Source of the DNA: Bifidobacterium hapali
Lineage (GTDB): Bacteria; Actinomycetota; Actinomycetes; Actinomycetales; Bifidobacteriaceae
DNA length: 61,362 nt
Direction: 5' to 3'
Assembly (NCBI RefSeq): GCF_002259755.1
Contig: NZ_MWWY01000015.1
Span: 1-61,362 of the forward strand
Shown here: piece after piece, positions 45,586 through 54,880 of the stretch
Position numbering within the stretch: position 1 is the first letter of the stretch
Layout: each line of letters starts with the position of its first letter
Translations under genes and position numbers: made by a program
The notes under the pieces: model-generated
Told to the model about the DNA's origin: nothing
The model's database searches: none
What the model saw: the letters and a program-made list of their open reading frames with translations, nothing else

Positions 45586-46074
45586 CTAGCCCACATCGGC
45601 TAATACGCACATCCAACGGCTGCCATTGCATTGGAGCACTATGTTCACCCAGTGATGAACGAATCCAATCGTTAAGTGTGCAGTGGTTTCAAGACGTGTT
45701 GGACTGACCAGCATACCGTTTATCGATTGTGGAACCACCGGCAATATTCCCATCGGATGTCCTCGTTCAGGATTTTTGCGGCTTTCTCTCTCAAGAATAA
45801 TGCACATTGTGTCTAGTCGTTTCAGACATTGACCGGTAGCCGTGCGCTGTAATTTACTCGAAGGCATTCTGCCACGGACCACATCAGTTGCCATGCAGGA
45901 AATACGACATGATGACAGTGCCAACGCTTGGCACGTGTGATCGTCAATCTCTCCCTCAAAACATCGTGCAATATGATATGGCACTGGATTTTGAGACATT
46001 TCAAGGTACAGGTATCCATCATTGGAAGGAATGCGATTCCATCGCCACGAATGGAATACATACTCGTCGCTCAT
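45586..46074 (-). CDS. Conserved-looking protein of unknown function
   Basis: I do not recognise this 162-residue protein. It starts MSDEYVFHSWRWNRIPSNDG after GAAAGAG, which supports the ATG at 46074. It has several tryptophans and cysteines (CFEGEIDD, CQALALSSCRISCMATDVV), no signal peptide, and a moderately hydrophobic C-terminal third (TTAHLTIGFVHHWVNIVLQC). It lies between the acyl-CoA ligase and guaB3, with a terminator hairpin upstream, and is probably its own unit. Third-position base use looks like that of neighbours, supporting real coding sequence, but the family is likely confined to bifidobacteria. Confidence 0.6.
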   Translation of the reverse strand: MSDEYVFHSWRWNRIPSNDGYLYLEMSQNPVPYHIARCFEGEIDDHTCQALALSSCRISCMATDVVRGRMPSSKLQRTATGQCLKRLDTMCIILERESRKNPERGHPMGILPVVPQSINGMLVSPTRLETTAHLTIGFVHHWVNIVLQCNGSRWMCVLADVG

Positions 46075-46170
46075 CGTAGTGACTCTTTCTCTTCGTAAGG
46101 GTGTCCCCGGCTTCATCGCCGAGCTAGCCTCCGCCATCGGGGGCATAGTCATCTACAACAGCATATGAAG

Positions 46171-46198
46171 GGGGCTCCTGTCAAATGGCAGGAGCCCC
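46171..46198. terminator. Terminator after guaB3
   Basis: GGGGCTCCTG (46171-46180) and CAGGAGCCCC (46189-46198) form a 10-bp stem around TCAAATGG. It lies 100 bases past the guaB3 stop on the minus strand and 97 bases before the next minus-strand start. It is a variant of the GGGGAGCC repeat group. Confidence 0.65.
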
Positions 46199-46298
46199 GA
46201 TTGTGGATATGTGGATAACTTTTTAGCTCTGTGCTGCCTGTCTGGCACGATCAAAACAGCAAATCAGCAAGTCAGACAGATTCAATGAGCTACATCAA

Positions 46299-47420
46299 TC
46301 AGCGCCCGTATGGAGTGACCACCACGTTGCAACGCTGGAAGTTCTTCACATCCACATAACCAGTAGACGCCATAGCACGACGCAACGCTCCAATATAATT
46401 TACCTGCCCGTCGGCCTGATGGCTCGGTCCGAACAGAATCTGCTTCAATGCGCCCACAGTACCCACATCCGTGCGATAGCCACGCGGCAACGTCTGATGA
46501 CGAGCTTCAGCACCCCAATGCTTGCCATGCCCAGGCGCTTCAGTAGCGCGCGCAAGAGGCGCACCCAACATCACTGCATCCGCACCCATTGCGAGCGCCT
46601 TGACGAAGCTACCAGAATCGCCCATGCCACCATCAGCGATCACCTGCACATAGCGACCACCGGACTCGTCCATGTAATCGCGACGTGCTTCAGCTACATC
46701 AGCGATAGCAGTAGCCATCGGAGCATGCACACCAATCGTCTTGCGAGTAGCAGCAACAGCACCACCGCCAAATCCGACGAGCACACCTGCAGCTCCTGTG
46801 CGCATCAGGTGAAGAGCAGCCGTGTAATTCGCTGCGCCGCCGACGATTACCGGCACGTCAAGATCGTAAATGAACTTCTTGAGGTTCAGCGGTTCATGAT
46901 CTTGGCTGACATGTTCAGCAGATACCACAGTGCCACGAATAACAAACAGATCAACGCCTGCTTCAAGTACGGTCGAATAAAACTGTTGCGTGCGCTGCGG
47001 CGACAGTGCTCCAGCTACAGTCACGCCTGCGTCGCGAATCTCATGCAAACGTTCAGTAATCAGTTCGGGTTTGACTGGCTCAGCATAAATCTGCTGGATA
47101 CGTTCAGTAGCCTGATCTGCTGGCAGATCCGCAATCTCCGCTAGCAGAGGTTCCGGGTCTTCATACCGAGTCCACAGTCCCTCAAGGTCCAGCACGCCGA
47201 GCGCACCGAGACGACCCATCGCAATAGCAGTAGCCGGGCTGGTAACCGAATCCATAGGGGCACCGATAACCGGCACATCAAATTCGTAAGCGTCTACTTG
47301 CCAGCTGGTAGACACGTCTTCGGGGTCGCGAGTGCGACGTGAAGGGACGATGGCAACGTCGTCGAGTGAGTAGGCCAAACGGCCCTTTTTACCCAATCCG
47401 ATTTCAATTTCCTGAGACAT
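46299..47420 (-). CDS. guaB3: GuaB3-type IMP dehydrogenase-related protein
   Basis: A 373-residue member of the IMPDH/GMPR fold without CBS domains. MSQEIEIGLGKKGRLAYSLDDVAIVPSRRTRDPEDV is the typical GuaB3 N-terminus, followed by FDVPVIGAPMDSVTSP and the phosphate-binding VIADGGMGDSGSFVKALAMGADAVMLG. The usual IMPDH catalytic loop GxGSxC is not seen at the expected place, as in other GuaB3 proteins. GuaB3 is now thought to be a GMP/IMP-pathway enzyme or regulator in actinobacteria and cyanobacteria. The ATG at 47420 was chosen because family proteins begin MSxEIEIG; upstream ATGs run into the icd promoter. Confidence 0.88.
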   Translation of the reverse strand: MSQEIEIGLGKKGRLAYSLDDVAIVPSRRTRDPEDVSTSWQVDAYEFDVPVIGAPMDSVTSPATAIAMGRLGALGVLDLEGLWTRYEDPEPLLAEIADLPADQATERIQQIYAEPVKPELITERLHEIRDAGVTVAGALSPQRTQQFYSTVLEAGVDLFVIRGTVVSAEHVSQDHEPLNLKKFIYDLDVPVIVGGAANYTAALHLMRTGAAGVLVGFGGGAVAATRKTIGVHAPMATAIADVAEARRDYMDESGGRYVQVIADGGMGDSGSFVKALAMGADAVMLGAPLARATEAPGHGKHWGAEARHQTLPRGYRTDVGTVGALKQILFGPSHQADGQVNYIGALRRAMASTGYVDVKNFQRCNVVVTPYGR

Positions 47421-47582
47421 GGCTTCAAGGCTAATGCCGACTCGTGACAGTATTCGCGACATTGCACGCACGTAACCACAGTGCGGTCCCACGTTGTGGA
47501 AGTTGTGCGTTGGACGTTACAAACATGCGTTATGACTTTAGTTCGTATTCGCATTCGCACGAATCCCCGCCAAGGAGGGAAT

Positions 47583-48809
47583 ATGGCCAAGATCAAGGTC
47601 AAAGGTACCGTCGTCGAGCTTGATGGCGATGAAATGACGCGCGTCATATGGAAAGATATCAAGGACCGTCTGATCCTGCCTTATCTTGATGTGAATCTTG
47701 ATTACTACGATTTGGGTATTGAAAACCGCGACGCTACTGACGATCAGGTGACTATTGATGCAGCGCACGCTATTCAACGTGAGCATGTCGGTGTCAAGTG
47801 TGCGACGATCACGCCGGATGAGGCTCGTGTTCAAGAGTTCGGTTTGAAGAAAATGTGGAAGTCGCCGAACGGTACTATCCGTAACATTCTCGGTGGCACT
47901 ATTTTCCGCGAGCCAATTGTGATGAGTAACGTGCCTCGTCTGGTGCCGGGTTGGACGAAGCCGATTGTTGTCGCTCGTCATGCGTTTGGCGATCAGTATA
48001 AGGCAACTGATTTCAAGGTGCCGGGAGCGGGTCGTTTGACGGTTACGTTCACTCCAGCTGATGGTTCCGCACCGATTGAGCATGTCGTCTACAATTATGG
48101 TGAAGACGGTGGCGTAGCTCAGGTGCAGTACAACGTGAACGATTCAATTCGTGGCTTTGCTCGCGCTTGCTTTAACTATGGTCTGATGCGCCATTATCCG
48201 GTGTACTTGTCCACGAAGAATACGATTCTCAAAGCGTACGATGGTCAGTTTAAGGATATTTTTGCGCAAGTATTTGAGACCGAATACAAGGATCGTTTTG
48301 AAGCCGCAGGACTGACGTATGAGCATCGACTAATTGATGATATGGTTGCTAGCTCACTGAAATGGCATGGTGGCTATATTTGGGCGTGCAAGAACTATGA
48401 CGGTGACGTGCAGTCTGATTCGGTCGCCCAAGGATTTGGTTCGCTCGGTTTGATGACTTCGGTGCTGATGACCCCTGACGGTCAAACTGTTGAAGCAGAG
48501 GCTGCACATGGTACGGTTACACGTCACTATCGCCGCTGGCAAAAGGGTGAGAAGACATCTACTAACCCGATTGCGTCGATCTTTGCGTGGACTGGTGGTC
48601 TGAAGCATCGTGCTGATCTTGATGAAACGCCTGAGGTGCGGCATTTCGCTGAGACACTGGAAAAGGTGATCGTTGACACGGTTGAGGGTGGCCAGATGAC
48701 GAAAGATCTTGCCATGTTGATTGGTCCTGATCAGCCGTGGCTCGACACGGAAGGATTCATGAACGCGCTGGATGACAACCTTGCCAAAGCGTTGCATTCA
48801 GAGAACTGA
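47583..48809 (+). CDS. icd: NADP-dependent isocitrate dehydrogenase
   Basis: A 408-residue type II (eukaryotic-like) enzyme. [44 protein letters not shown] (substrate motif), [28 protein letters not shown] (metal aspartates) and [11 protein letters not shown] (NADP-binding) all match. The ATG at 47583 follows AGGAGGGAA closely. It makes 2-oxoglutarate, mainly for glutamate and arginine synthesis, since bifidobacteria lack a full citrate cycle. It is divergent from guaB3 and isolated by a strong terminator. Confidence 0.97.
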   Translation: MAKIKVKGTVVELDGDEMTRVIWKDIKDRLILPYLDVNLDYYDLGIENRDATDDQVTIDAAHAIQREHVGVKCATITPDEARVQEFGLKKMWKSPNGTIRNILGGTIFREPIVMSNVPRLVPGWTKPIVVARHAFGDQYKATDFKVPGAGRLTVTFTPADGSAPIEHVVYNYGEDGGVAQVQYNVNDSIRGFARACFNYGLMRHYPVYLSTKNTILKAYDGQFKDIFAQVFETEYKDRFEAAGLTYEHRLIDDMVASSLKWHGGYIWACKNYDGDVQSDSVAQGFGSLGLMTSVLMTPDGQTVEAEAAHGTVTRHYRRWQKGEKTSTNPIASIFAWTGGLKHRADLDETPEVRHFAETLEKVIVDTVEGGQMTKDLAMLIGPDQPWLDTEGFMNALDDNLAKALHSEN

Positions 48810-48890
48810 ATCACGACGAGCCGCTCATGGCTCGTCCTGCAATTATGGACACGCGATGCGCGCAACTTACTGGCTCGCCTGTCGGCTCGC

Positions 48891-48929
48891 ACAGCACCTA
48901 CAAACAGCTCTGCTGTTTGTAGGTGCTGT
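48891..48929. repeat. Hairpin with CCTACAAACAG/CTGTTTGTAGG arms
   Basis: ACAGCACCTACAAACAG (48891-48907) and its exact complement (48913-48929) enclose CTCTG. It is followed by CCTGTCAGGGGAGCCC, a copy of the AGGGGAGCC motif. Part of the same stem, CCTACAAACAGCGCTGCTG, flanks the argG stop near 8954, also beside an AGGGGAGCC hairpin. This indicates a compound dispersed repeat. Confidence 0.65.
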
Positions 48930-48963
48930 CCTGTCAGGGGAGCCCTTTCTAGGTAGTTAAGAG

Positions 48964-49006
48964 AAAAAGCTCTCAGCGTGCATCATCCGTGCGGCTGAGA
49001 GCTTTT
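48964..49006 (+). terminator. Intrinsic terminator after icd
   Basis: AAAAAGCTCTCAGC (48964-48977) and GCTGAGAGCTTTTT (48993-49006) form a 14-bp stem around 15 bases with a flanking T run on both strands, a textbook bidirectional terminator. It lies between icd and the lipoprotein gene. Confidence 0.9.
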
Positions 49007-49069
49007 TCATGGTTGTGTGACTAGAATCATGCCCAGATGAAACCAGACGCGACCTATAAAGGATGGATG

Positions 49070-50752
49070 ATGACCCTGCGAAGCATCACGGACGCATCAC
49101 GAGCGACCACGTTGCGGATGGTCGTCTTGAGACTAATCACGCTGATAGCTTGCACCGCCATGACATTGTCGTTATCGGCTTGCACATCAGACGAGGGAAC
49201 AGATAAGCAGTCGAGTGGCACGGAATCATCCTCGAATCAGACCGTTGGCTCTGTCGCCGTGTTCACACCGTCAGATGGTGTGACAATCTCTGGTAATACT
49301 CCGTTAAACAAGTGGACGAAGTTTGTTCCAGCACTAACCGATGCACTGCGCGAGGAAGGTTTCGCCAAAAAACACATTACAACGTCGAGCGCTGACAGCT
49401 TAGACAAGCAAAGTCGTGATATCCAAGATTACGTGGTCAATCATGTGTCTGCAGCAAACTCTTCTAGTACGGACGGTACTGCAGCAAATAGTGCAGACGA
49501 TGTCACGCTTATTGTCGCACCTGTCACTTCCGCTGACGATACTACGCGCCAATACGGCGATTACGTGAGTGCCACGATTACTACAGCAACATCGGACACA
49601 GCCAACAATAGTACTTCCAGCGATGATGCAACCTCTGATGAGCATCAAGCGTTAGAACGGCTCACTTCAGCGCTGACACTCGCTCAAGAAAATGGCATGC
49701 ACGTCATCATGTTGGCGAGCACTATAACAGGTTTCCAGCCTAATGCTTATGTGCGTATGTCTACCGCAGAAATGATCGGCACTATTCAAGCATTGAAACT
49801 TGTCAACAAGCTTGCTCTTGATACAGTGAGCAAGGATAATCCTAAGAACATTGAAGTACTTGTGCCGTATACGCCACAATCCAGCGCAAACAGCGGTGTG
49901 GGTGCAGTGCTTGGTTTGCCATCTGCTGATGACGACGATGAGTCAGCCGAGCCAACTGAGGAAGGTGCCCAGTTTGCGCAAGAAGTATTCGCTGGCGCAT
50001 GGTCAGTACTTCAGCCATATTTCAAGTCAGGTAAGGCGGTCAGTTCATCCGGTTTGCTGACTGCTGATACGACAGCTGACGATTGGCATAGTGTTGCGTT
50101 CGCGTGCACTAAGCAAGAGGATGCTGGTGTCGCGTTACGTAAACGGCTTGCTATGACTTCTCGTGATGATACACATACACGTATTGACGGCATTATCGCG
50201 ATGAATGACTATACCGCTGCCGGCGTAGTTAAGGAGCTCGCTGATCTTGGTTATACCGGTTCGGCGGCTGATATTAACCCGTCTATTACGATTTCTGGCA
50301 TTGTTGAGAACATTACTGGTAAGAAAGATCTCCAGCGTAGTAAAGTTCCTGATCCGATCAAAGCACCTGAAACAGATACTGAAACATCCAAGGATAGCTC
50401 GACAGACAATAGTGATGCGGATAGTACTGTCGAGCAGACTAATGCACGTTGGCCGATCGTTACTGGGTATGGTGCGTATGTTGATGTGATGCCGCAGATT
50501 GTTGCTGGACAACAGTGGATGACTGCAACAGAAGATCGCGCCTCACTAGCGAAAGATACTGCACAAGCATGCCGTCTGCTCAATGCAGGCACCGCGTTAA
50601 CTTCGTCTACGCTTAGCGCCCTGTCTTCGAGTAAAGTCAACGGTAAAGATACGTCTACGATTAGTGAAGATCTACTGGCAGTAAGTGCGTACAATCTCAA
50701 GGCCGCACTTATCGACCCGGGATATATTACGCTCGCTGAAGCTGGTCTGTGA
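49070..50752 (+). CDS. Solute-binding lipoprotein (RbsB-like), orphan
   Basis: A 560-residue secreted lipoprotein. The signal peptide has a basic N-region and hydrophobic core ending in the lipobox LSAC with Cys38. A Ser/Thr-rich linker follows. The mature part resembles type 1 periplasmic sugar-binding proteins: VAVFTPSDGV at the start, an EEGFAKKHITTSSADS region, HVIMLASTITGF, IDGIIAMNDYTAAGVVKELADLGY and NPSITISGIV in order. Long disordered inserts (SSTDGTAANSADD, DTETSKDSSTDNSDADST) interrupt it. No ABC permease or ATPase gene is near. The ATG at 49070 lies six bases after AAAGGA. Its role could be binding or sensing of a sugar; this is inferred. Confidence 0.78.
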   Translation: MTLRSITDASRATTLRMVVLRLITLIACTAMTLSLSACTSDEGTDKQSSGTESSSNQTVGSVAVFTPSDGVTISGNTPLNKWTKFVPALTDALREEGFAKKHITTSSADSLDKQSRDIQDYVVNHVSAANSSSTDGTAANSADDVTLIVAPVTSADDTTRQYGDYVSATITTATSDTANNSTSSDDATSDEHQALERLTSALTLAQENGMHVIMLASTITGFQPNAYVRMSTAEMIGTIQALKLVNKLALDTVSKDNPKNIEVLVPYTPQSSANSGVGAVLGLPSADDDDESAEPTEEGAQFAQEVFAGAWSVLQPYFKSGKAVSSSGLLTADTTADDWHSVAFACTKQEDAGVALRKRLAMTSRDDTHTRIDGIIAMNDYTAAGVVKELADLGYTGSAADINPSITISGIVENITGKKDLQRSKVPDPIKAPETDTETSKDSSTDNSDADSTVEQTNARWPIVTGYGAYVDVMPQIVAGQQWMTATEDRASLAKDTAQACRLLNAGTALTSSTLSALSSSKVNGKDTSTISEDLLAVSAYNLKAALIDPGYITLAEAGL

Positions 50753-50951
50753 CCGTATTCGCGGCAATTGCACGCTATCTAACAAACCAACTTATCCACA
50801 TTCAGGAAACTTCCAGCGAATTTGTCCACAGTGACTTATCCACAACACGCCGACAAGTTGAGTCTGCGTCCACATACCCCGGTTGAGCTTGCGCGCATCG
50901 AACATCATCTGTTGCACTGGTGGTATGAATACTGTAACCACATCATCGACG

Positions 50952-51380
50952 ATGAACGACGTACCGCCAGATCAGCTGACGTTGCAGGAACTGTACGACG
51001 CAATCGCAGACTATACGCTCCCGCCTGCCATGCTAGGCGTGCTCGGCGAGCACATTGCAGCTCGATGGCTTGAAGAACACGGCTACACTGTTATCTCACG
51101 TAACTGGCATTCTCGTTTCGGTGAGCTTGATCTCGTTGTGATGAATGCTGATCGACGACTCATATTCGTTGAAGTCAAAACGCGACGTTCCACACGATTC
51201 GGCATCCCACAAGAATCAGTTACCGCAAGAAAACAAGCCAATCTCAAACGCACTGTCGCATATTGGTTCATGGAACCCGAACATCGCATACCTCACATCG
51301 GTACACGCTTCGACGTAATCGCCATTCTTGCCCCAATCGGCATGGAACCAACTGTTAACCATATCGAAGGAGCGTTCTAA
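50952..51380 (+). CDS. YraN-family (UPF0102) nuclease-like protein
   Basis: A 142-residue protein with the restriction-endonuclease-like fold of the YraN family: LGEHIAARWLEEHGYTVISRNWHSRFGELDLVVMNADRRLIFVEVKTRRS contains E...GELDL...FVEVKxR, the nuclease-type motif. It overlaps comM by one base. The cluster with comM and dprA is conserved in actinobacteria and suggests a role in DNA handling. The start is uncertain: the ATG at 50952 has no strong ribosome site and lies about 25 residues before the conserved core; the frame is open from 50883. Confidence 0.85.
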   Translation: MNDVPPDQLTLQELYDAIADYTLPPAMLGVLGEHIAARWLEEHGYTVISRNWHSRFGELDLVVMNADRRLIFVEVKTRRSTRFGIPQESVTARKQANLKRTVAYWFMEPEHRIPHIGTRFDVIAILAPIGMEPTVNHIEGAF

Positions 51381-52915
51381 TGACTATCGGCAGTGCATTA
51401 TCAGTAGGCTTACTCGGGTTAAAAGCATTTCTTGTTCAAATTCAAGCGTTTATTTCACCCGGTCTACCCCATTTTTCGATTATCGGGTTGCCAGACGCTT
51501 CATTGAGCGAAGCTCGCGAGCGCGTGAAATCAGCTTGTCAAGCGAGCGGTTTTCGATGGCCAGACACGCGAGTTACCGTCAACCTCTCCCCCGCTTCAAT
51601 GCCGAAACGAGGCTCGTCACACGATTTAGCAATCGCAGCAAGCGTGTTAAGTGCTGCCGGCATGATTCCACCTGATCAGCTCATCTCATCGATTGTGCTC
51701 GGCGAAGTAAACCTTGACGGCACAGTATTGCCAATCCACGGTTTGCTACCGATCATGTTGCATGCACGTGATCATGGTATGCAACGTATAGTTGTGCCGG
51801 CAGCTAATCAGGATGAAGCCAAACTCATTGACGGACTAGAAGTCTTATGTGTTCGCCACGTCGGTGAATTAATCGAGCTTCTGGGAGGTAATGCTCGATA
51901 TACCGCACCGACAGATGGTCCTGAGATGATCCATACCACGGACGATACTGCAGGGTTTACGCCGCCCGCATTGGGCGATATGTCTGAAGTTGTTGGCCAG
52001 CGAACTACGAAATGGGCGTTGCAAGTGGCTGCAGCAGGCGGCCATCATCTACTGATGACTGGTCCTCCTGGCTCTGGTAAGACCATGCTTGCATCGCGTA
52101 TGCCCGGCATTATGTGTCCGCTAACACCATCAGAGCAGCTGGAAGTCGCTTCGATTCGTTCTCTGTGTGGCACGTTGCCTAACTATGGCATTACTGACGT
52201 GCCTCCTTTTGAAGCACCACATCACACTTCGTCCACTGCAGCTCTTGTAGGTGGCGGTAGTGGAACTGCTCGACCGGGCGCAATCACACGCGCGCATCAT
52301 GGCATTCTGTTTATGGATGAAGCCCCCGAGTTTGCAACTCGCACATTGCAAACGCTACGTGAACCATTGGAATCCGGTTATGTTGCCATTTCTCGATCAA
52401 AGGGCACTGCTTTTTACCCGGCGCGTTTTCAGCTTGTTATGGCTGCTAACCCGTGCCCATGTGGGTTTGCATACGGTACTGGGGAACGGTGTACGTGCAG
52501 GGAGAGAGATCGTATCAAGTATTTTTCACATTTATCTGGACCAATCCTTGACCGTATTGACATTCAAGTTGAAGTACCACCGGTTGATCGTATCGCTACA
52601 CAGTGTAATGAACCGGTTGAATCAAGTCGTGATATGCGTCGTGCTGTGATTCTCGCACGAACCACAGCACGTGAACGATTCGCACGATTTGGCTGGTCAT
52701 GTAATGCGCAAGCGTCTGGCGAGTGGCTGCATAAGCATACGTCTGACAAAGCACTCACGTTAGTCAATCGTGCATTGGAATCACATCGGCTCAGTTTGCG
52801 CGGCGCAGACCGAGCATTGCGACTCGCTTGGACGCTCGCTGATTTAGCAGGACATGTTTCGCCTGGATGTGATGAGATGAGTCAAGGTATTACATTGCGA
52901 ACGAGGGTCTCATGA
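51380..52915 (+). CDS. comM: ComM/YifB-type Mg-chelatase-like ATPase
   Basis: A 511-residue AAA+ protein. The N-terminal Lon-like domain (GLKAFLVQIQAFISPGLPHFSIIGLPDASLSEARERVKSA, residues about 15-60) precedes the AAA+ module with Walker A GPPGSGKTM, Walker B GILFMDEAPEF, and a C-terminal lid with a RADRALRLAWTLADL segment. ComM is a helicase promoting branch migration during natural transformation. It lies between yraN and dprA; its stop overlaps the dprA start by four bases. Confidence 0.94.
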   Translation: MTIGSALSVGLLGLKAFLVQIQAFISPGLPHFSIIGLPDASLSEARERVKSACQASGFRWPDTRVTVNLSPASMPKRGSSHDLAIAASVLSAAGMIPPDQLISSIVLGEVNLDGTVLPIHGLLPIMLHARDHGMQRIVVPAANQDEAKLIDGLEVLCVRHVGELIELLGGNARYTAPTDGPEMIHTTDDTAGFTPPALGDMSEVVGQRTTKWALQVAAAGGHHLLMTGPPGSGKTMLASRMPGIMCPLTPSEQLEVASIRSLCGTLPNYGITDVPPFEAPHHTSSTAALVGGGSGTARPGAITRAHHGILFMDEAPEFATRTLQTLREPLESGYVAISRSKGTAFYPARFQLVMAANPCPCGFAYGTGERCTCRERDRIKYFSHLSGPILDRIDIQVEVPPVDRIATQCNEPVESSRDMRRAVILARTTARERFARFGWSCNAQASGEWLHKHTSDKALTLVNRALESHRLSLRGADRALRLAWTLADLAGHVSPGCDEMSQGITLRTRVS

Positions 52916-54357
52916 CTGCTACGAACAATACTAATCCGATGAATGTCACTATCGATAGCGATACGTTGGCACGTGCGGCACTCACCTGTTGTATTGACGG
53001 AGCCGACGCCATCATGTACGCAACTATTAAAGGCATCGGCAGTGCAAGTGACGTACTGCAACGGATTATTGCATCAAGACCGCAAGCAAGCGAGGCAGCC
53101 GCTACAGCCGCGAGCAAAACATTAGAGCGCGGTTTTATTGATGGATTAATTCGATGGGGACGTCAGCCCAACGCTCGTTCGATGGACGCATTCCGCACTA
53201 CGCTGGCCGGATGGCATCGCCGACTTGAACAACTGCCCTCATTACACATCGAATCATTAACCGAATGGCTAACTGTCGAAGGCACACAATGGATTATCGG
53301 CCCAAATAGTCCATACTGGCCTCATCAGCTTGATGATTTATCTATTCGTCGAGATTGGGCAGCTCCACTGTGTTTATGGGGCATTGGCGACCCGGGAGCA
53401 CTCGTAAGCTGCCCTGCACCCATAGCGGTAGTCGGCTCGCGAGGTGTTAACGAATACGGCCGCGTATTAGCTCGACATATTGGCGAGCGCGCTGCTGCTG
53501 ACGGTCATCTCGTGGTGTCAGGAGGAGCAATGGGCGCTGACGCAGCAGCGCATTGGGGCGCATTGGCTGCTATGGAATCAGCTGCTGATCCTAACGTTGT
53601 TGGACGCACTGTAGCCGTATTTGCTGGCGGGCTCAATCACGTCGGGCCGCAATGTAACCAGTTATTATTTGACCGTATTGTCGCTTTACGTGGTGCGCTA
53701 ATCAGTGAACTGTGCCCCAATACAATTCCAGAAGCTCGACGGTTTCTTTTACGCAATAGAATCATCGCAGCATTGGGTGCTCAGGTGATCGTTACACAAG
53801 CACGGTTGCGATCAGGCGCGCTCAATACTGCCGGTTGGGCTGCAGAACTCGGTCGTGAAGTGTACGCTGCTCCAGGTGATGCTGGAACGCCACATAATGC
53901 TGGATGTAACAAACTTATTCGCGATCATCAAGCGATTTTGTTAATGTCTGCCGACGATACGCGTGAAATTTGTCATCAAGCACATCATCCGGTAACCGCA
54001 ACAGGCAACGATACTGAAAACTGTCAGCAATCGCAAAATGCACAGTCGCAAGAGGACATATCTGCAATCTCATCGCCACAGCAAGCACTGGTGACAACCG
54101 AAGATGACGGTTATCGTACGCTCGCTACAGCAATACGACGATGTCGTGCACAGCGGTTGCGAGCTGACATCGAAACAGTCACATCATGCATGGATGGAGC
54201 TCCGTCCATGTCAGACGTATTCGCATTGCTCGGTCGGCTAGAGCTTGAAGGATTGATTGCGATCAACGGCGGCGTGATTAGTCTCACTAATCCACAGCAT
54301 GTGACTTCGTCATCTGTTTCAGATTCCCGGCTTCCCCTACCAGAAAAGTCACAATAA
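52912..54357 (+). CDS. dprA: DNA processing protein DprA
   Basis: A 481-residue protein, longer than the usual 300-400. The Rossmann core AVVGSRGVNEYGRVLARHIGE, LVVSGGAMGADAAAHWGAL, VAVFAGGLNHVGPQCNQLL, ALISELCPNTIPEARRFLLRNRIIAALG and ALNTAGWAAELGREVYAAPGD are present, in the order expected for DprA. The first 150 residues form a helical SAM-like extension and the last 90 a winged-helix-like tail. DprA loads RecA onto incoming single-stranded DNA. It is coupled to comM. Confidence 0.95.
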   Translation: MTATNNTNPMNVTIDSDTLARAALTCCIDGADAIMYATIKGIGSASDVLQRIIASRPQASEAAATAASKTLERGFIDGLIRWGRQPNARSMDAFRTTLAGWHRRLEQLPSLHIESLTEWLTVEGTQWIIGPNSPYWPHQLDDLSIRRDWAAPLCLWGIGDPGALVSCPAPIAVVGSRGVNEYGRVLARHIGERAAADGHLVVSGGAMGADAAAHWGALAAMESAADPNVVGRTVAVFAGGLNHVGPQCNQLLFDRIVALRGALISELCPNTIPEARRFLLRNRIIAALGAQVIVTQARLRSGALNTAGWAAELGREVYAAPGDAGTPHNAGCNKLIRDHQAILLMSADDTREICHQAHHPVTATGNDTENCQQSQNAQSQEDISAISSPQQALVTTEDDGYRTLATAIRRCRAQRLRADIETVTSCMDGAPSMSDVFALLGRLELEGLIAINGGVISLTNPQHVTSSSVSDSRLPLPEKSQ

Positions 54358-54400
54358 GCTTTGGTTCTGCTAAACCAAAATTGACATTAATCCTTTTCTT

Positions 54401-54450
54401 GGCTCCCCTTGTCAGGGGAGCTGTCAGCGAAGCTGACTGAGGGGTAGTCC
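54401..54450. repeat. Half copy of the MITE-like element
   Basis: GGCTCCCCTTGTCAGGGGAG (54401-54420) forms a perfect 8-bp hairpin stem and is followed by CTGTCAGC, GCTGACTGAGG and GGTAGTCCGC. The same order occurs at 29584-29630, where the element is complete. It lies between the convergent ends of dprA and the MGMT-type gene. A small hairpin, TTTGGTT/AACCAAA, is at 54360-54379 just after dprA. Confidence 0.65.
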
Positions 54451-54493
54451 GCAAGCATATACCAAAGTGGGTTTAACAGAGTCTAAGTGTTAC

Positions 54494-54838
54494 TCAAGCA
54501 TCCCACTGACACTGTGATAAATCGACACGCCACCCATTATCGCCTGCATTGTCAGCGCCCGGCCGCGGAGGAATAAATCGTACGCCTTCCGCTTCAAGCA
54601 ACGCGCGTTGCGCATCTGGCCCGCCGAACGCGAAACCGGGTGCTAACGAGCCATCGCGAAACACCACGCGATGGCATGGGATGACACCCGGTTCAGGATT
54701 CGCATGCAACGCAAATCCTACAAACCGTGCATTACGCGGCCGTCCAGCTAGCGCAGCAATCTGCCCGTATGTTGCCACTTTACCGGCAGGAATTGCGCGC
54801 ACCACGTCATATACTCGCTGATTGAACGTTCCCGTCAT
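54494..54838 (-). CDS. Single-domain MGMT-family protein
   Basis: A 114-residue protein corresponding only to the C-terminal DNA-binding/active-site domain of O6-alkylguanine-DNA alkyltransferases. The helix-turn-helix ([25 protein letters not shown]) and the catalytic PCHRV motif with its cysteine ([11 protein letters not shown]) are intact, which sets it apart from the alkyltransferase-like (ATL) proteins that carry Trp at that place. It could be an active small Ogt or a damage sensor. It is divergent from sdhA across only 42 bp. Confidence 0.85.
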   Translation of the reverse strand: MTGTFNQRVYDVVRAIPAGKVATYGQIAALAGRPRNARFVGFALHANPEPGVIPCHRVVFRDGSLAPGFAFGGPDAQRALLEAEGVRFIPPRPGADNAGDNGWRVDLSQCQWDA

Positions 54839-54880
54839 GACTCTATTATCACGCGTTCGTCCCGACGTCTCCCGACAATC

